DNA of 64,000 bases from Prosthecobacter sp. SYSU 5D2 (GCF_039655865.1 NZ_JBBYXL010000008.1:124001-188000), one strand, 5' to 3'; shown: positions 1 through 9,080, counted from the first letter of the stretch. A program made the numbers and translations. Notes: generated by a model from the sequence alone, not told the origin.

Positions 1-2
1 GG

Positions 3-1604
3 GTGGTGCGGGCGGAGGCGGGGCAGCCGACGGAGGTGGTGGGGGTCTGGTCCGACATCACCAAACGCCGGCAGGCGGAGGGGGCGCTGAAAGAGAGCGA
101 GGGCCGGTACCGCGAGACGGCGGGACGGCTTTCCGCGCTGCTGGACTCCTCCCTGGACATGATCTGCACACTGGACCGGGAGGGGTGTTTTTTACAGGTG
201 AATGCGGCCTGCCTGCCCATGCTGGGCTACACTCCGCAGGAGTTGCTGGGCACGCTGTACATTGCCAAAGTTCATGAGGCGGACCAGATGAGGACGCTGG
301 AGGAGGCGGCAGCTGTCATCGAAGGCCGGATCAGCCGGAACTTTGAGAACCGCTACGTGCGGAAGGACGAAGAGCTGGCCACGCTGGAATGGTCCGCCCA
401 GTGGTCCGAGGTTGACCAGGTGATGTCCTGCGTGGCCCGTGACATCACCCTGCACAAGAAGCTGGAGCAGCAGTTTTTACGCGCGCAGCGGATGGAGAGC
501 ATCGGCACGCTGGCGGGGGGAATCGCGCATGATCTTAACAATGTGCTGTCGCCCATCATGATGTCCATTGACCTGCTGAAGATGGGGGAAACGGACCCGC
601 AGCGGCTGGGCATCCTCAGAACCATCGAGGGAAGCACGAAACGCGGCGCGGACATGGTGGGGCAGGTGCTGTCCTTCGCCCGGGGCATGGAGGGGCAGCA
701 GGTGGAGGTGCAACTGCGCCCCCTGCTGGAGGAGGTGGAAAAGATCGCCAATGAGACTTTTTTAAAGCACATCGAGGTGGTGGTGAATTCCCAGGAAGAT
801 CTGTGGACGGTGCAGGGAGATCCGACGCAGCTCCACCAGGTGCTCATCAACCTGTGTGTGAATGCGCGGGATGCGATGCCGGACGGCGGAACGCTGACCC
901 TGACCGCCGGCAACCTGGAGCTGGATGCGCACTATGCGGCAATGAACCTGGAGGCCCAGGTGGGCCCGCATGTGGTGCTGCAGGTGGAGGACACAGGCGG
1001 CGGCATGACACCAGGTGTGCAGGAGCGGGTCTTTGAGCCCTTTTACACCACCAAGGAACTGGGCAAGGGAACGGGGCTGGGACTGTCCACCACGCTGGCC
1101 ATCATCAAGAGCCATGGCGGTTTTGTGCGCGTGTACAGTGAGAAGGGCAAGGGCACCCGGTTTGACATCTATCTGCCGGCCCAGACCCGGAGCGGTGATG
1201 AACCGGCCGGGGTCCGGACGGAGGCGCTGCCGAGGGGAAACGGAGAGCTGGTCCTGCTGGTGGATGATGAGGCGGCGGTGCGCCAGATCACCCGGCAGAC
1301 GCTGGAGGCCTTTGGCTACCGGGTGCTGCTGGCGGCAGACGGAGCCGAGGCGACGGCCTATTTCGCCATGCGCAACGCGGAGATCGCGGTGGTGCTGACG
1401 GACATGATGATGCCGGTCATGGACGGGCCGACCATGATCCCGGTGCTGATGCGCATCAACCCGGAGGTGCGCATCATTGCCGCCAGCGGGCTGAATGCCA
1501 ACGGCATGGTGGCCAGGGCGGCGAATGCCGGAGTGAAGCACTTCATCCCGAAACCGTACACGGCGGAGACGTTGCTGAAGACGCTGAGGACCGTGCTGGC
1601 GTGA
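3..1604 (+). CDS. Hybrid sensor histidine kinase with C-terminal receiver (5'-truncated by window edge)
   Basis: The visible 533 residues begin inside a PAS/PAC segment (VVGVWSDITKRR near residues 12-23). The true start therefore lies upstream of the window and the in-frame initiator at base 3 is probably not used. Next comes a second PAS domain (about residues 42-150), then a HisKA domain with the phospho-accepting His in GIAHDLNN (about H176). The HATPase domain shows the N box (NLCVNARDAMPDGG), DTGGGM, EPFYTTK and GKGTGLGL. A CheY-like receiver closes the protein, with the acidic pair VDDE (about 421-423), phospho-acceptor Asp in LTDMMMP (about 467) and Lys in PKPYT. No membrane segment is seen in this part. 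The order PAS-PAS-HisKA-HATPase-REC fits a soluble or tethered hybrid kinase feeding a phosphorelay. The signal sensed cannot be told from sequence, and no output regulator lies alongside. Confidence 0.93.
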   Translation: MVRAEAGQPTEVVGVWSDITKRRQAEGALKESEGRYRETAGRLSALLDSSLDMICTLDREGCFLQVNAACLPMLGYTPQELLGTLYIAKVHEADQMRTLEEAAAVIEGRISRNFENRYVRKDEELATLEWSAQWSEVDQVMSCVARDITLHKKLEQQFLRAQRMESIGTLAGGIAHDLNNVLSPIMMSIDLLKMGETDPQRLGILRTIEGSTKRGADMVGQVLSFARGMEGQQVEVQLRPLLEEVEKIANETFLKHIEVVVNSQEDLWTVQGDPTQLHQVLINLCVNARDAMPDGGTLTLTAGNLELDAHYAAMNLEAQVGPHVVLQVEDTGGGMTPGVQERVFEPFYTTKELGKGTGLGLSTTLAIIKSHGGFVRVYSEKGKGTRFDIYLPAQTRSGDEPAGVRTEALPRGNGELVLLVDDEAAVRQITRQTLEAFGYRVLLAADGAEATAYFAMRNAEIAVVLTDMMMPVMDGPTMIPVLMRINPEVRIIAASGLNANGMVARAANAGVKHFIPKPYTAETLLKTLRTVLA

Positions 1605-1616
1605 GGCGGTAAGAGA

Positions 1617-1799
1617 TCAATGCTTCGCGGCTGGCGCGTGGGCATCCTTTTCACCGTGGGGGGCGGCATGGTCATCACCATGATGCTCTTTGTGCATGCC
1701 TTCATGCAGGGTCTGGGTGGACTCCCATGAATGCTTGTCGCAAGAGGAGGAGGCAAGAACGAAGGCTGCGGCGGCAAAGAAAGCGAGGGCGATTTTCAT
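1617..1799 (-). CDS. Small His-rich lipoprotein
   Basis: A 60-residue protein with a hydrophobic signal peptide ending in a lipobox (VLASSSC, Cys20). The mature part has only about 40 residues and is rich in His and Asp (HKEHHGDDHAAPHGEKDAHAP). This suggests a lipid-anchored peptide that could bind divalent metal, but no family is recognised. The ATG at 1799 was chosen because it places the hydrophobic core directly after MK; longer readings of the same frame add unlikely sequence. It runs convergently towards the histidine kinase, with 12 bp between the two stops. The intergenic run up to 1993 holds no other gene I can support. Confidence 0.6.
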   Translation of the reverse strand: MKIALAFFAAAAFVLASSSCDKHSWESTQTLHEGMHKEHHGDDHAAPHGEKDAHAPAAKH

Positions 1800-1992
1800 G
1801 AAGGTGACTTTGCTGAGCTTAGAGGGAGTTCGCTGGGCTGCAATCGGCTTTTGAGAGCCTCTGAACGGTGTCACCCTCCTGGTGAGATGCTTTCCGGTTG
1901 GCTGCCAGGAGATGCAGAGGATGCTTATGGATGTTGATTGCGGACGTTGGGATGTGGCTTTAGTCTGTTGTTCCCCCATTTCTTGATCTTGC

Positions 1993-2859
1993 ATGCCAGA
2001 CCATACCCTTCGTTTATCTTCGGGCCGCACGCTCGGCTACGCGGAGCATGGTGATCCGGCCGGGGTGCCCTGTTTTTACTTCCACGGGTGGCCCAGCGCG
2101 CGGGTGCAGGGTGCGCTGATGGATGAGGCGGGGAAAAAACATGGCCTGCGGATCATTTCACCTGACCGGCCGGGCATCGGCCTGTCGGACCTGCATGTGG
2201 GCCGCGAGCTGAAGGACTGGCCGGCCCTGCTGGAGGAGCTGGCCGCCCACGTGGGCGCGGAGAAGTTCCACGTCATTGGCTGGTCCGGCGGGGGCCCCTA
2301 TGTGCTGGTGACGGCCAAAACCATGCCGGAGCGCTTGCTCAGCGCCACCATCATGTGCGGAGCGCCGCCTCTGACCTTCCTGGGTTACGAGCACATGTTC
2401 TGGCTGTACCGGCTGATGATCCGGATACGCCATGCCTTTCCAACCATCCTCGGCCTGCTCCTGCGCGTCGGCGAGCAGGTATCCAAAGGCAAGCCGGACC
2501 GCGCACCGCTCAAGTGGCTGCTCAGGATGCTCGGCCCCGCAGACCGCGCCGTGTTGGCACGCCCGGAAATCTTCACCGTCGTCCGCGCCGGCATCCTCGA
2601 GGCACTGCGTCGCGGCCCCAAGGCCGTCATCGCCGATGCAGACATCTACCTTTCCGAGTGGGGTTTTGAAGTAGGTGAAATCGGCATGTTGATCCACTTC
2701 TGGCACGGCAAACAGGACCGCAACATTGACTGGCGCTACACAGAAAAACTCTCCAGCATCATGCCCCACGTCACCACCCGCTGGCTGGAGGAAGAGGGCC
2801 ATTACTCGCTGCCCATCACCCACCTGGATGCGATCCTGAAGCAGGCGCTGGGCAGGTGA
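1993..2859 (+). CDS. Alpha/beta hydrolase
   Basis: A 288-residue alpha/beta-hydrolase-fold protein. The oxyanion-hole loop is FHGWP (about 30-34) and the nucleophile elbow is GWSGG with Ser98. A late acid lies in HGKQDRN, and the catalytic His is in EEGHYSLP near the C-terminus. The DRPGIGLSD segment is typical of the haloperoxidase/esterase-like group. A cap region (about 125-225) is rich in Leu and Arg. No signal peptide is seen, so it is probably cytoplasmic. Substrate cannot be assigned. It stands alone, 193 bp downstream of the divergent lipoprotein gene. Confidence 0.9.
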   Translation: MPDHTLRLSSGRTLGYAEHGDPAGVPCFYFHGWPSARVQGALMDEAGKKHGLRIISPDRPGIGLSDLHVGRELKDWPALLEELAAHVGAEKFHVIGWSGGGPYVLVTAKTMPERLLSATIMCGAPPLTFLGYEHMFWLYRLMIRIRHAFPTILGLLLRVGEQVSKGKPDRAPLKWLLRMLGPADRAVLARPEIFTVVRAGILEALRRGPKAVIADADIYLSEWGFEVGEIGMLIHFWHGKQDRNIDWRYTEKLSSIMPHVTTRWLEEEGHYSLPITHLDAILKQALGR

Positions 2860-2884
2860 GACGTCTCCGCTGAAGGAAGTGCCC

Positions 2885-3439
2885 TCAGTTCAGCTCCACC
2901 CGCTCAGGCGTATTCGCCATGAGGCGGAACACGGGGCCCATCTCGTCCAGAACGGCACTCCACAGGGTGGTGGGCTGCTCCAGGGTCAGGACCACTTTAT
3001 GCGCCGGGGCGATGATCCAGGATTTCCGCTGGATCTCCCCCTCAATCTGGCCGCCGGTCCAGCCGGAGTAACCGACGAAACCGCGCACCTCGTGCCCCAT
3101 GCTCAGCTCATGCATGGCATCCGCCACGGAGAGGTGGGTCTGGCAGCGGAGGGTGCTTCTTTTCCGGTTCCAATGCAGGGAGGCGAAGGCCAGCTTGTCC
3201 GTGGCCACCGGTCCGCCGATGTAAACCGGCACCTGGCCCAATGCGCCCAGGTTCTGATCCGGCAGCAGGTCAGCCACGCGCTGCTCCAGCGGCCGGTTGA
3301 GCACGTAGCCAAAGGCTCCGTCCTCAGCATTGTGCGCCGCCACAAAGATGACGGTGCGCTTGAAATTCGGGTCCCGCATGGAGGGTACAGCCAGCAGCAG
3401 GTTCCCGGCCAGGGGGGATGCATCAGGGGTGGTTGGCAT
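2885..3439 (-). CDS. YqgE/AlgH family protein (UPF0301)
   Basis: A 184-residue protein matching the YqgE/AlgH family over its full usual length. It begins LAGNLLLAVPSMRDPNF and contains FGYVLNRPL, VYIGGPVATDKL, GFVGYSGWTGGQ and a C-terminal SWIIAPA. The family's biochemical function is not settled; AlgH was named from alginate regulation in Pseudomonas. I chose the ATG at 3439 because the family's conserved start (LAGxLLLA) follows within about ten residues; the longer reading to 3487 adds atypical sequence. It faces away from the GT39 gene, across an 80-bp gap that must hold both promoters. It converges on the hydrolase gene. Confidence 0.92.
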   Translation of the reverse strand: MPTTPDASPLAGNLLLAVPSMRDPNFKRTVIFVAAHNAEDGAFGYVLNRPLEQRVADLLPDQNLGALGQVPVYIGGPVATDKLAFASLHWNRKRSTLRCQTHLSVADAMHELSMGHEVRGFVGYSGWTGGQIEGEIQRKSWIIAPAHKVVLTLEQPTTLWSAVLDEMGPVFRLMANTPERVELN

Positions 3440-3519
3440 GATGTTAATTATGACCGCAAAGGTAGGGCCAACGTTGCACTTTTGCATGGAAATTCATCGG
3501 GGCTGAGCCATGCCGCATC

Positions 3520-5106
3520 TTGCCAGCCGTAAATCCCCGCTTTAGCCTGCCACTCTTGACCTCTTTGCCTGATCCTGCCTCTGACGCCCTCTGGACCCGC
3601 CGTTTTGCCGGGTTGCTGGGCGTGGTTTTCCTGTTTCGCATCGCCTTCATGCTGTTTTTCACCGCCCAGGCTGACCTGGCCGGGGACGAGGCCTATTACT
3701 GGGACTGGGGCCGCCAGCCGGACTGGGGCTATTTTAGCAAGCCGCCCATGATCGGCTGGCTCATGGGCCTCGTCGGCTGGGCCACGGGGAATGCAGAATG
3801 GGGCGTGCGCCTGGCACCGCTTCTTTTCGGCACCGCCACGCTGGCCGTCCTGTTTGCCCTGGCACGGCAGCTTTTCGGTGCCGCCACCGCCTATGTGGCG
3901 GCCCTGCTCATCCTGCTGACGCCGGCCAACATGGGGCTGAACCTTTTCTTCACCATTGATGCGCCGCTTCTGCTCTTCTGGTCCCTGGCGCTGCTGCTGT
4001 TCTGGCTGGCTGTGGAAAAACCCGCCTGCCTCTGGCGCTGGGGCGCGCTCGCCCTGACCATCGGCCTGGGCACGTTGAGCAAGCAGATGATGCTGGCTTT
4101 CCCGGCCATGATGGCCGCCTTTGCCATTTTTTCGCCACCTGACCGCCACCTGCTGCGCAACCCGCGAATGTGGGCCAGCATCCTCATCGGCATGGCCTTC
4201 ATCACCCCGGTGCTGTGGTGGAACACCCAGCATGAATGGATCACCCTGGAGCATACCAAACATCATTTTGAAACGCAGAGTCTCAGCTTCACCAAATGGC
4301 TCTCCCGCACCCTGGAGTTCCCGGCAGTGCAAACGCTCGTCTATTCCCCCGTCACCTACGTCGCCCTGCTGGTGGTGCTTTATCTAGGCGCGAAAAACTG
4401 GCGGCTCATGGACCGCCGCGCCCGCTACCTGCTCCTCTGCTCCGCCCCGGCCCTTCTGGGTTTCTTTGCCCTCTCCCTGCGCCAGAAGATCAATCCCAAC
4501 TGGCCGGCGGTCTTCTACGTGCCGGCCTTCATCCTGCTGGCGGCCTGGTTTGCTGGTCAGCTTCCTTTCATCGCGCGCCCTTTTTGGAGGACGTGGACGG
4601 TTCGTGTCGGCGCAGGCCTGGTCATTCTGGCGCACATTGCCCTGCTGGTGATCTTCCTCACGGATTTAAAGGGGCACAAGAAGCTCAATGAAATGCGCGG
4701 CTGGACCGAGACCGGCATCCAGGCCGGCGAGTTCCTGGACCGCGTCCCGCGCCCGGAGAACACTTTTGTCCTGGCCACCGGGTACCGGTACGATGCCGCC
4801 CAGCTCGCCTTCACGATGCCACAGCATCCGCGCACTTACCGCTGGGAACGCTCAGGCCGTGTGCTCTCCCAATACGAGGTCTGGCCAGGGCCGGAGGAGC
4901 GGCTGGGCGATGATGCGCTCATTTTCAAAGGTGGGGATGCCGAGCCTGCCGCCCTTTTCCCCGCCGTGGCGAAAAGATTCGAGAAAGTCGAGCGCCTGGG
5001 GCGTGTCGAGGTCACGCTGGGGCCTAACAACAAGCGTATCTTTGATGTCTTCCTCGGCCACAACCTCCTGTCGTGGGAGAAGCCCGGGCGGGGAGACAAG
5101 AAGTAG
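3520..5106 (+). CDS. ArnT-like membrane glycosyltransferase (GT39 family)
   Basis: A 528-residue polytopic protein of the ArnT/PMT-type glycosyltransferase superfamily. These transfer a sugar from a polyprenyl-phosphate donor on the outer face of the membrane. The first loop carries the acidic motif AGDEAYYWDWG (about 53-63) followed by YFSKPPMIGWL, both hallmarks of the family. About ten hydrophobic helices follow up to residue 400, then a soluble C-terminal domain of roughly 130 residues. The start is uncertain: no ATG occurs before the first transmembrane helix, so the initiator must be TTG (3520 or one further in) or another rare codon. The acceptor (lipid A, protein or glycan) cannot be told. 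Confidence 0.88.
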   Translation: MPAVNPRFSLPLLTSLPDPASDALWTRRFAGLLGVVFLFRIAFMLFFTAQADLAGDEAYYWDWGRQPDWGYFSKPPMIGWLMGLVGWATGNAEWGVRLAPLLFGTATLAVLFALARQLFGAATAYVAALLILLTPANMGLNLFFTIDAPLLLFWSLALLLFWLAVEKPACLWRWGALALTIGLGTLSKQMMLAFPAMMAAFAIFSPPDRHLLRNPRMWASILIGMAFITPVLWWNTQHEWITLEHTKHHFETQSLSFTKWLSRTLEFPAVQTLVYSPVTYVALLVVLYLGAKNWRLMDRRARYLLLCSAPALLGFFALSLRQKINPNWPAVFYVPAFILLAAWFAGQLPFIARPFWRTWTVRVGAGLVILAHIALLVIFLTDLKGHKKLNEMRGWTETGIQAGEFLDRVPRPENTFVLATGYRYDAAQLAFTMPQHPRTYRWERSGRVLSQYEVWPGPEERLGDDALIFKGGDAEPAALFPAVAKRFEKVERLGRVEVTLGPNNKRIFDVFLGHNLLSWEKPGRGDKK

Positions 5107-5128
5107 GGGCGGAATCAGCCAGGTTTTA

Positions 5129-5635
5129 TCAGGGCACTGCCACCCGCTGCCTCAAGGCCACCGCCCTCGGGTCTTTCTGTTCTTCCGCACTCAGCAGATT
5201 CAGGTGCTCCACAGCCTCATCCTTCAAACCCAGATCCAGGAAACCTTCGGCAATGGAAAGCCGGGCTTCCAGATCAATGCGCGCATCCGGGGCCGCTGTC
5301 AGGATGATGCCTTCGAGCCGCTTTGACGGTGTCTCCGCCCCGGCGGCAATGCTGGCAGGATCAGGCTCGGTCTGGGCCAGGTAAACCCAGCCGTCCCCCT
5401 CCTTTTGCATGCGCCACTGGTTCAGGGCGATGACGATGACCAGGCCGATGAGGAAAACAGAAGTTTCCAGAATAAATGGAGTGGCGAGTGCGCCAGCGAT
5501 CATCATGACTGCCTTGGCCAGCACTTCGCGGGCCGTCTCGCTGGACATGCAGACGGCGGTGACGGCAATAATCAGAGCCAGAGTGAAGAGCAGCGGAGAA
5601 ACCCACCAGCGATTTGGGACACGAGCTTCGGTCAT
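5129..5635 (-). CDS. Two-TM protein with short TPR-like C-terminal region
   Basis: A 168-residue protein. Two hydrophobic helices (about residues 13-32 and 44-75, the second long enough to be two) are followed by a soluble tail. That tail contains DLEARLSIAEGFLDLGLKDE and AVEHLNLLSAEE, a pattern like one or two tetratricopeptide helices. The ATG at 5635 was chosen because upstream in-frame sequence overlaps the neighbouring RodZ-like gene and looks non-coding. It starts 8 bp after that gene's stop, so the two are probably co-transcribed. Function unknown; the tail composition suggests protein-protein contact at the cytoplasmic membrane. Confidence 0.75.
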   Translation of the reverse strand: MTEARVPNRWWVSPLLFTLALIIAVTAVCMSSETAREVLAKAVMMIAGALATPFILETSVFLIGLVIVIALNQWRMQKEGDGWVYLAQTEPDPASIAAGAETPSKRLEGIILTAAPDARIDLEARLSIAEGFLDLGLKDEAVEHLNLLSAEEQKDPRAVALRQRVAVP

Positions 5636-5643
5636 GCGCCAGT

Positions 5644-6285
5644 TTAATCCATTCCTGCGGGGATTCCAGCCTGGATTGCTGGCATGGGGCTGGTGATGAC
5701 CAGATTGTGGGCCGGTATGTCTGACCGCGTAGAAACCGCTTGGACCGATTGGGAGGAAGAGATCAGCCCCGTCAGAGGAACCGTCTGATGCGGAGGTCCG
5801 GATGCGGGTGCCGGAGCATGGACCGCCTCTGCGACCCTCTGGATGGAATGAGCCTCCATCACAGCCAAAGACTGCCGTGAAATATGGTAACCCCAAACAC
5901 CCGAGCCCATCAGCAGCAGGACAAAGATAGCCATGCCTGCCGTCATGGGGGAGGCGAGGCCCTTCCGGCGCGTCTCCAATTGGAGATCATCCTGACCGGC
6001 CAGCCACCTTCCCTGGTTTGCGCTCAGGTACCGGCAGCTCTTCACAGGCCGCAACCGTGTGCAGGGCAGCTCCTCCAGTATCTCGCTGGCATCCACGCCC
6101 AGGAAGCGGCTGTAGATTTTCAAAAAGGCGCGCGCATAGGTCAGGCTGCCAAAGGCGGCAAAATTGTCCTCCTCCAGCCACTCCAGCCGCTGCTGCGGGA
6201 TGCGCGTCTTATGGGCGGCATCCTCCAGGCTCAGACCGAGCCGGACGCGAGCCGAACGCAGGTAAGTTCCAGGTAAAGCAGTCAT
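5644..6285 (-). CDS. RodZ-like helix-turn-helix membrane protein
   Basis: A 213-residue protein whose N-terminus is a cytoplasmic RodZ-type HTH (LRSARVRLGLSLEDAAHKT, IPQQRLEWLEEDNFAAF, TYARAFLKIYSRFLGVD). These segments match the HTH_25 domain found in RodZ cytoskeletal adaptors. A basic stretch precedes a single transmembrane helix (about 113-132), followed by about 80 residues rich in Pro, Ser and Ala outside. The C-terminal beta domain of classical RodZ (about 330 residues in E. coli) is missing or reduced. By family it would link MreB to the cell envelope, but the short form and absence of mre genes nearby leave this as inference. ATG at 6285. Confidence 0.8.
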   Translation of the reverse strand: MTALPGTYLRSARVRLGLSLEDAAHKTRIPQQRLEWLEEDNFAAFGSLTYARAFLKIYSRFLGVDASEILEELPCTRLRPVKSCRYLSANQGRWLAGQDDLQLETRRKGLASPMTAGMAIFVLLLMGSGVWGYHISRQSLAVMEAHSIQRVAEAVHAPAPASGPPHQTVPLTGLISSSQSVQAVSTRSDIPAHNLVITSPMPAIQAGIPAGMD

Positions 6286-6412
6286 CGTTGTGAGGGAATC
6301 GGCCCCTCAGACGATGATGGTTCTGTTGAATGAGAAAAAACTCACCCAACCACAAGTGGCCGGATAAAGGATCCCTGTAGATTCCCAAAACCCACCCTCG
6401 CTCCTCGCGCCC

Positions 6413-6727
6413 TCAATCCCCCAAAATGGTCTTGGTGGGCAGTCTGGCCACGCGTTCTTTCAATTCACGCCCGGGTTTGAAGCGGACCACGCAGCGGTCC
6501 GGAATCAGCACTTCATCCTGAGGTTTGTTCGGATTCCGGCCGATCTTCGATTTGGCCACGCAAACCTCAAAGGTGCCAAAGGTGCGGAAAGTCACGTCAT
6601 GCCCGGATTCCACCTTTTTGGCGATAAGCTCCATCAGCCCATCCAGCACCTCGGCGACTTGGTGATGCTTGAGCCCGGTGAGGTCGCTCAATTCCGTGAT
6701 CATATCGCGCTTGGTAACGGTAGTCAT
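6413..6727 (-). CDS. HU/IHF family DNA-binding protein
   Basis: A 104-residue histone-like protein. It contains TKRDMITELSDLTGL at the N-terminus, a dimerisation core with VTFRTFGTFEV, and the DNA-bending arm tip GRNPNKP. The KPGRELKERV C-terminal helix completes a full-length HU/IHF monomer, with a slightly longer tail than E. coli HU. It would bind and bend DNA as a homo- or heterodimer in the nucleoid. ATG at 6727. It is transcribed towards the RodZ-like gene across a 127-bp gap, so its own promoter or readthrough are both possible. Sequence alone does not separate HU from the IHF-alpha/beta subgroup. Confidence 0.93.
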   Translation of the reverse strand: MTTVTKRDMITELSDLTGLKHHQVAEVLDGLMELIAKKVESGHDVTFRTFGTFEVCVAKSKIGRNPNKPQDEVLIPDRCVVRFKPGRELKERVARLPTKTILGD

Positions 6728-6785
6728 GTTCGTGGTGGGAGTAGCAATTTAGATGCCTGACAGATGATTGATTGCAAGTTATTCC

Positions 6786-7745
6786 TTAGGCTGGCTGGGG
6801 AAGGGCTGTGCCGCCTCCTTCTGAATCTGATGAAGAAAGAATTTCGGCTGTGGTTTTGAAGTGCCATTTGGCCACTTTGGCCAGGCCGGCGCTGCCATGG
6901 GCCTGGAGCATCTGCCGGGCACTTGCCTTGACCAGGGCGGAGACGCCTTTTGGCAGGGGAATGCCGGTTTGCAGGCCGGTATCCCGCAGCCAGTGGACAA
7001 ACTTTTCCCGGGCCAGTACGGAGGCGGCCGCGACGGCAGGGTCGGACTCCGCCTTGGTCCGCTGGATGAGTTCAATCTCCCGACCTTTGGCCTGCAGGGC
7101 GCGCTGCAGCACGGCGGGATTGGCAAACTGGTCCGACAGGGCCTGCGGGCAGTCTGGAACGCGCTCCAGCAGCAGCTCGATGACCTTGGCATGACCCCAG
7201 GCGAGCAGGCGGTTCAAGTTACCAAACTTTTCATAGAGGGCATTGTAGCGCTCGGGATTGATCTGCACGATCTCATATCGCAGGCCGGGCACGGAACGGA
7301 TGGCCTGGGCCACCTGCTCGATCTTCGCATCGCTGGTGATGCGCTTGCTGTCCACCGCCCCCGCCTCCCGCAGGTGGCGTGCGGCGGCGGCATCCACATA
7401 CACGCCCGCGATGACCAGCGGGCCAAAAAAATCCCCCTTGCCGCTTTCATCCACACCGATGTGGGGCTGGAACATTTCCGGATGCAGCACCTCCTCATAA
7501 CCCAGCTCTGCCTGGCCCAGGATCTGTGGCTCCAAGACCAGGGTCACGAAATCCTCCGTCTCCTTGCCTTGAACCAGGATCTTCGGCCCCTTTTGATAAA
7601 CGGCCACGTTCACTTTTCCGCGACTGGCCGCGTAGAGGCAGTGGGGCTTGGTTTCAAACTCCCAGCCCTGCTGCATCAGAAGCGCCCGCAGCTTGACGGC
7701 CTGGGCTTCGTTCAGGGGTTTGGTGTAGGAAGTTATGGGTGGCAT
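6786..7745 (-). CDS. rnhC: Ribonuclease HIII
   Basis: A 319-residue type 2 RNase H. The N-terminal 85 residues form the TBP-like substrate-binding domain (DUF3378) that separates RNase HIII from HII. The catalytic domain begins IGVDESGKGDFFGPLVI, with the DESGKGD motif (about 97-103). It continues with VDSKRITSD and ends with AESDPAVAAASVLAR, which carries the later acidic residue. It removes RNA from RNA/DNA hybrids and, in bacteria lacking HI, is important for R-loop clearance. The ATG at 7745 is preferred over an upstream TTG at 7763. It diverges from the NHL gene across a 219-bp gap. Confidence 0.93.
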   Translation of the reverse strand: MPPITSYTKPLNEAQAVKLRALLMQQGWEFETKPHCLYAASRGKVNVAVYQKGPKILVQGKETEDFVTLVLEPQILGQAELGYEEVLHPEMFQPHIGVDESGKGDFFGPLVIAGVYVDAAAARHLREAGAVDSKRITSDAKIEQVAQAIRSVPGLRYEIVQINPERYNALYEKFGNLNRLLAWGHAKVIELLLERVPDCPQALSDQFANPAVLQRALQAKGREIELIQRTKAESDPAVAAASVLAREKFVHWLRDTGLQTGIPLPKGVSALVKASARQMLQAHGSAGLAKVAKWHFKTTAEILSSSDSEGGGTALPQPA

Positions 7746-7964
7746 GGGCGAGCAAGTGATCAACCACAGGTGGCCGGTGATTGCCAGGGCTCTCTGGTTT
7801 CATCACCTTAAAGTTTACTGTTTTTCGGCAAAAGAGTTACATCATTTTATTTTTGTGCCCCTGCTTCAGGACAAATGACACGACATGGAATTTTCCGGCA
7901 CAAAGGCTGTCCAAAAGCTCGTTGATAAGTCCTCTTATTGTTTTGTTCCCACCTTATGCACCCG

Positions 7965-9044
7965 ATGAAATCTTTTGCCGTTGGTCTCTCCCTCATGTTT
8001 GCCCTGGCTGCTCCGGCGGCGGAGTGGACCATCTCCACCTTTGCCGGTACCGGTGAAAAAGGCTTCAGCGGCGACGGAGGTCCTGCCACGCAGGCCAAGA
8101 TGGACAATCCGTTCGGCGTCACCCGCGGGCCGGACGGTGCCCTCTGGTATTGCGAATACACCGGCCAGAAGGTGCGCAAAGTCACGCCAGATGGCATCAT
8201 CCACACCATCGCCGGCACCGGGGAACTGGGCTACACGGGCGACGGCGGCCCGGCCCTGAAGGCCACCTTTAATCTGCCTCACGAAATCCGCTTCGATGCC
8301 GCCGGTGACCTGTACATCGTGGACATGCGCAACCATGCCGTCCGCAAGGTGGACATGAAAACCGGCATCATCAGCACCTTTGCCGGCACCGGCAAGCCCG
8401 GCTACAGCGGTGATGGCGGACCTGCCGCCCAGGCGCAGTTGAAGGACCCCCACAGCATCCAGTTTGGCCCGGATGGTGACCTCTACATCTGTGACATCGG
8501 CAACAACGTCATCCGCAAGGTGGACATGAAGACCGGCACCATCAGCACCTTTGCCGGCACCGGCAAGCCCGGAGCCACGCCCGATGGAGCACCCATCGCA
8601 GGCACCCCTTTGAAGGGCCCCCGCTCACTGGATTTTGACAAGGATGGCAACCTCTGGCTCTGCACCCGTGAAGGGAATCAGGTCTTCAAGTTTGACCTCA
8701 AGGCAGGCAAGATTCACCACATCGCCGGCACGGGCAAAAAAGGTTTCACCGGCCACGGCGGACCTGCCAAGGAAGCCACCCTCAGCGGCCCCAAAGGCAT
8801 CGCGCTGGATGCGGAAGGCAATGCCTGGCTGGCCGATACGGAAAGCCACAGCGTGCGCATGGTGAACGCGAAAACCGGCACCCTGGACCTCATCGCCGGC
8901 AACGGCAAAAAGGGCGACGGTGCCGATGGCGACCCGCTGAAATGTGAGATGGCCCGCCTGCACGGCATCTATGTGGACGCCGACGGTGCCGTCTATATCG
9001 GTGACAGCGAGGCCCATAAAGTCCGCGTCCTGCGCAAGAAATAA
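7965..9044 (+). CDS. Exported NHL-repeat beta-propeller protein (first of tandem pair)
   Basis: A 359-residue protein with a clear signal peptide (MKSFAVGLSLMFALAAPAAE). The rest is about six NHL-type repeats of roughly 55 residues. Each carries a version of STFAGTGKPGYSGDGGPA, then a loop such as LYICDIGNNVIRKVD. The repeats are unusually regular, suggesting recent internal duplication. NHL propellers are binding scaffolds or, in PVC bacteria, parts of exported oxidoreductase-like proteins; no catalytic motif is seen here. ATG at 7965 (MKSF) is chosen; another at 7956 would add three residues. A related propeller gene follows after 36 bp, probably in the same transcript. Confidence 0.85.
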   Translation: MKSFAVGLSLMFALAAPAAEWTISTFAGTGEKGFSGDGGPATQAKMDNPFGVTRGPDGALWYCEYTGQKVRKVTPDGIIHTIAGTGELGYTGDGGPALKATFNLPHEIRFDAAGDLYIVDMRNHAVRKVDMKTGIISTFAGTGKPGYSGDGGPAAQAQLKDPHSIQFGPDGDLYICDIGNNVIRKVDMKTGTISTFAGTGKPGATPDGAPIAGTPLKGPRSLDFDKDGNLWLCTREGNQVFKFDLKAGKIHHIAGTGKKGFTGHGGPAKEATLSGPKGIALDAEGNAWLADTESHSVRMVNAKTGTLDLIAGNGKKGDGADGDPLKCEMARLHGIYVDADGAVYIGDSEAHKVRVLRKK

Positions 9045-9080
9045 ACACGGCTGCCGCCCTCCCCTTACCCACTCCATTTC

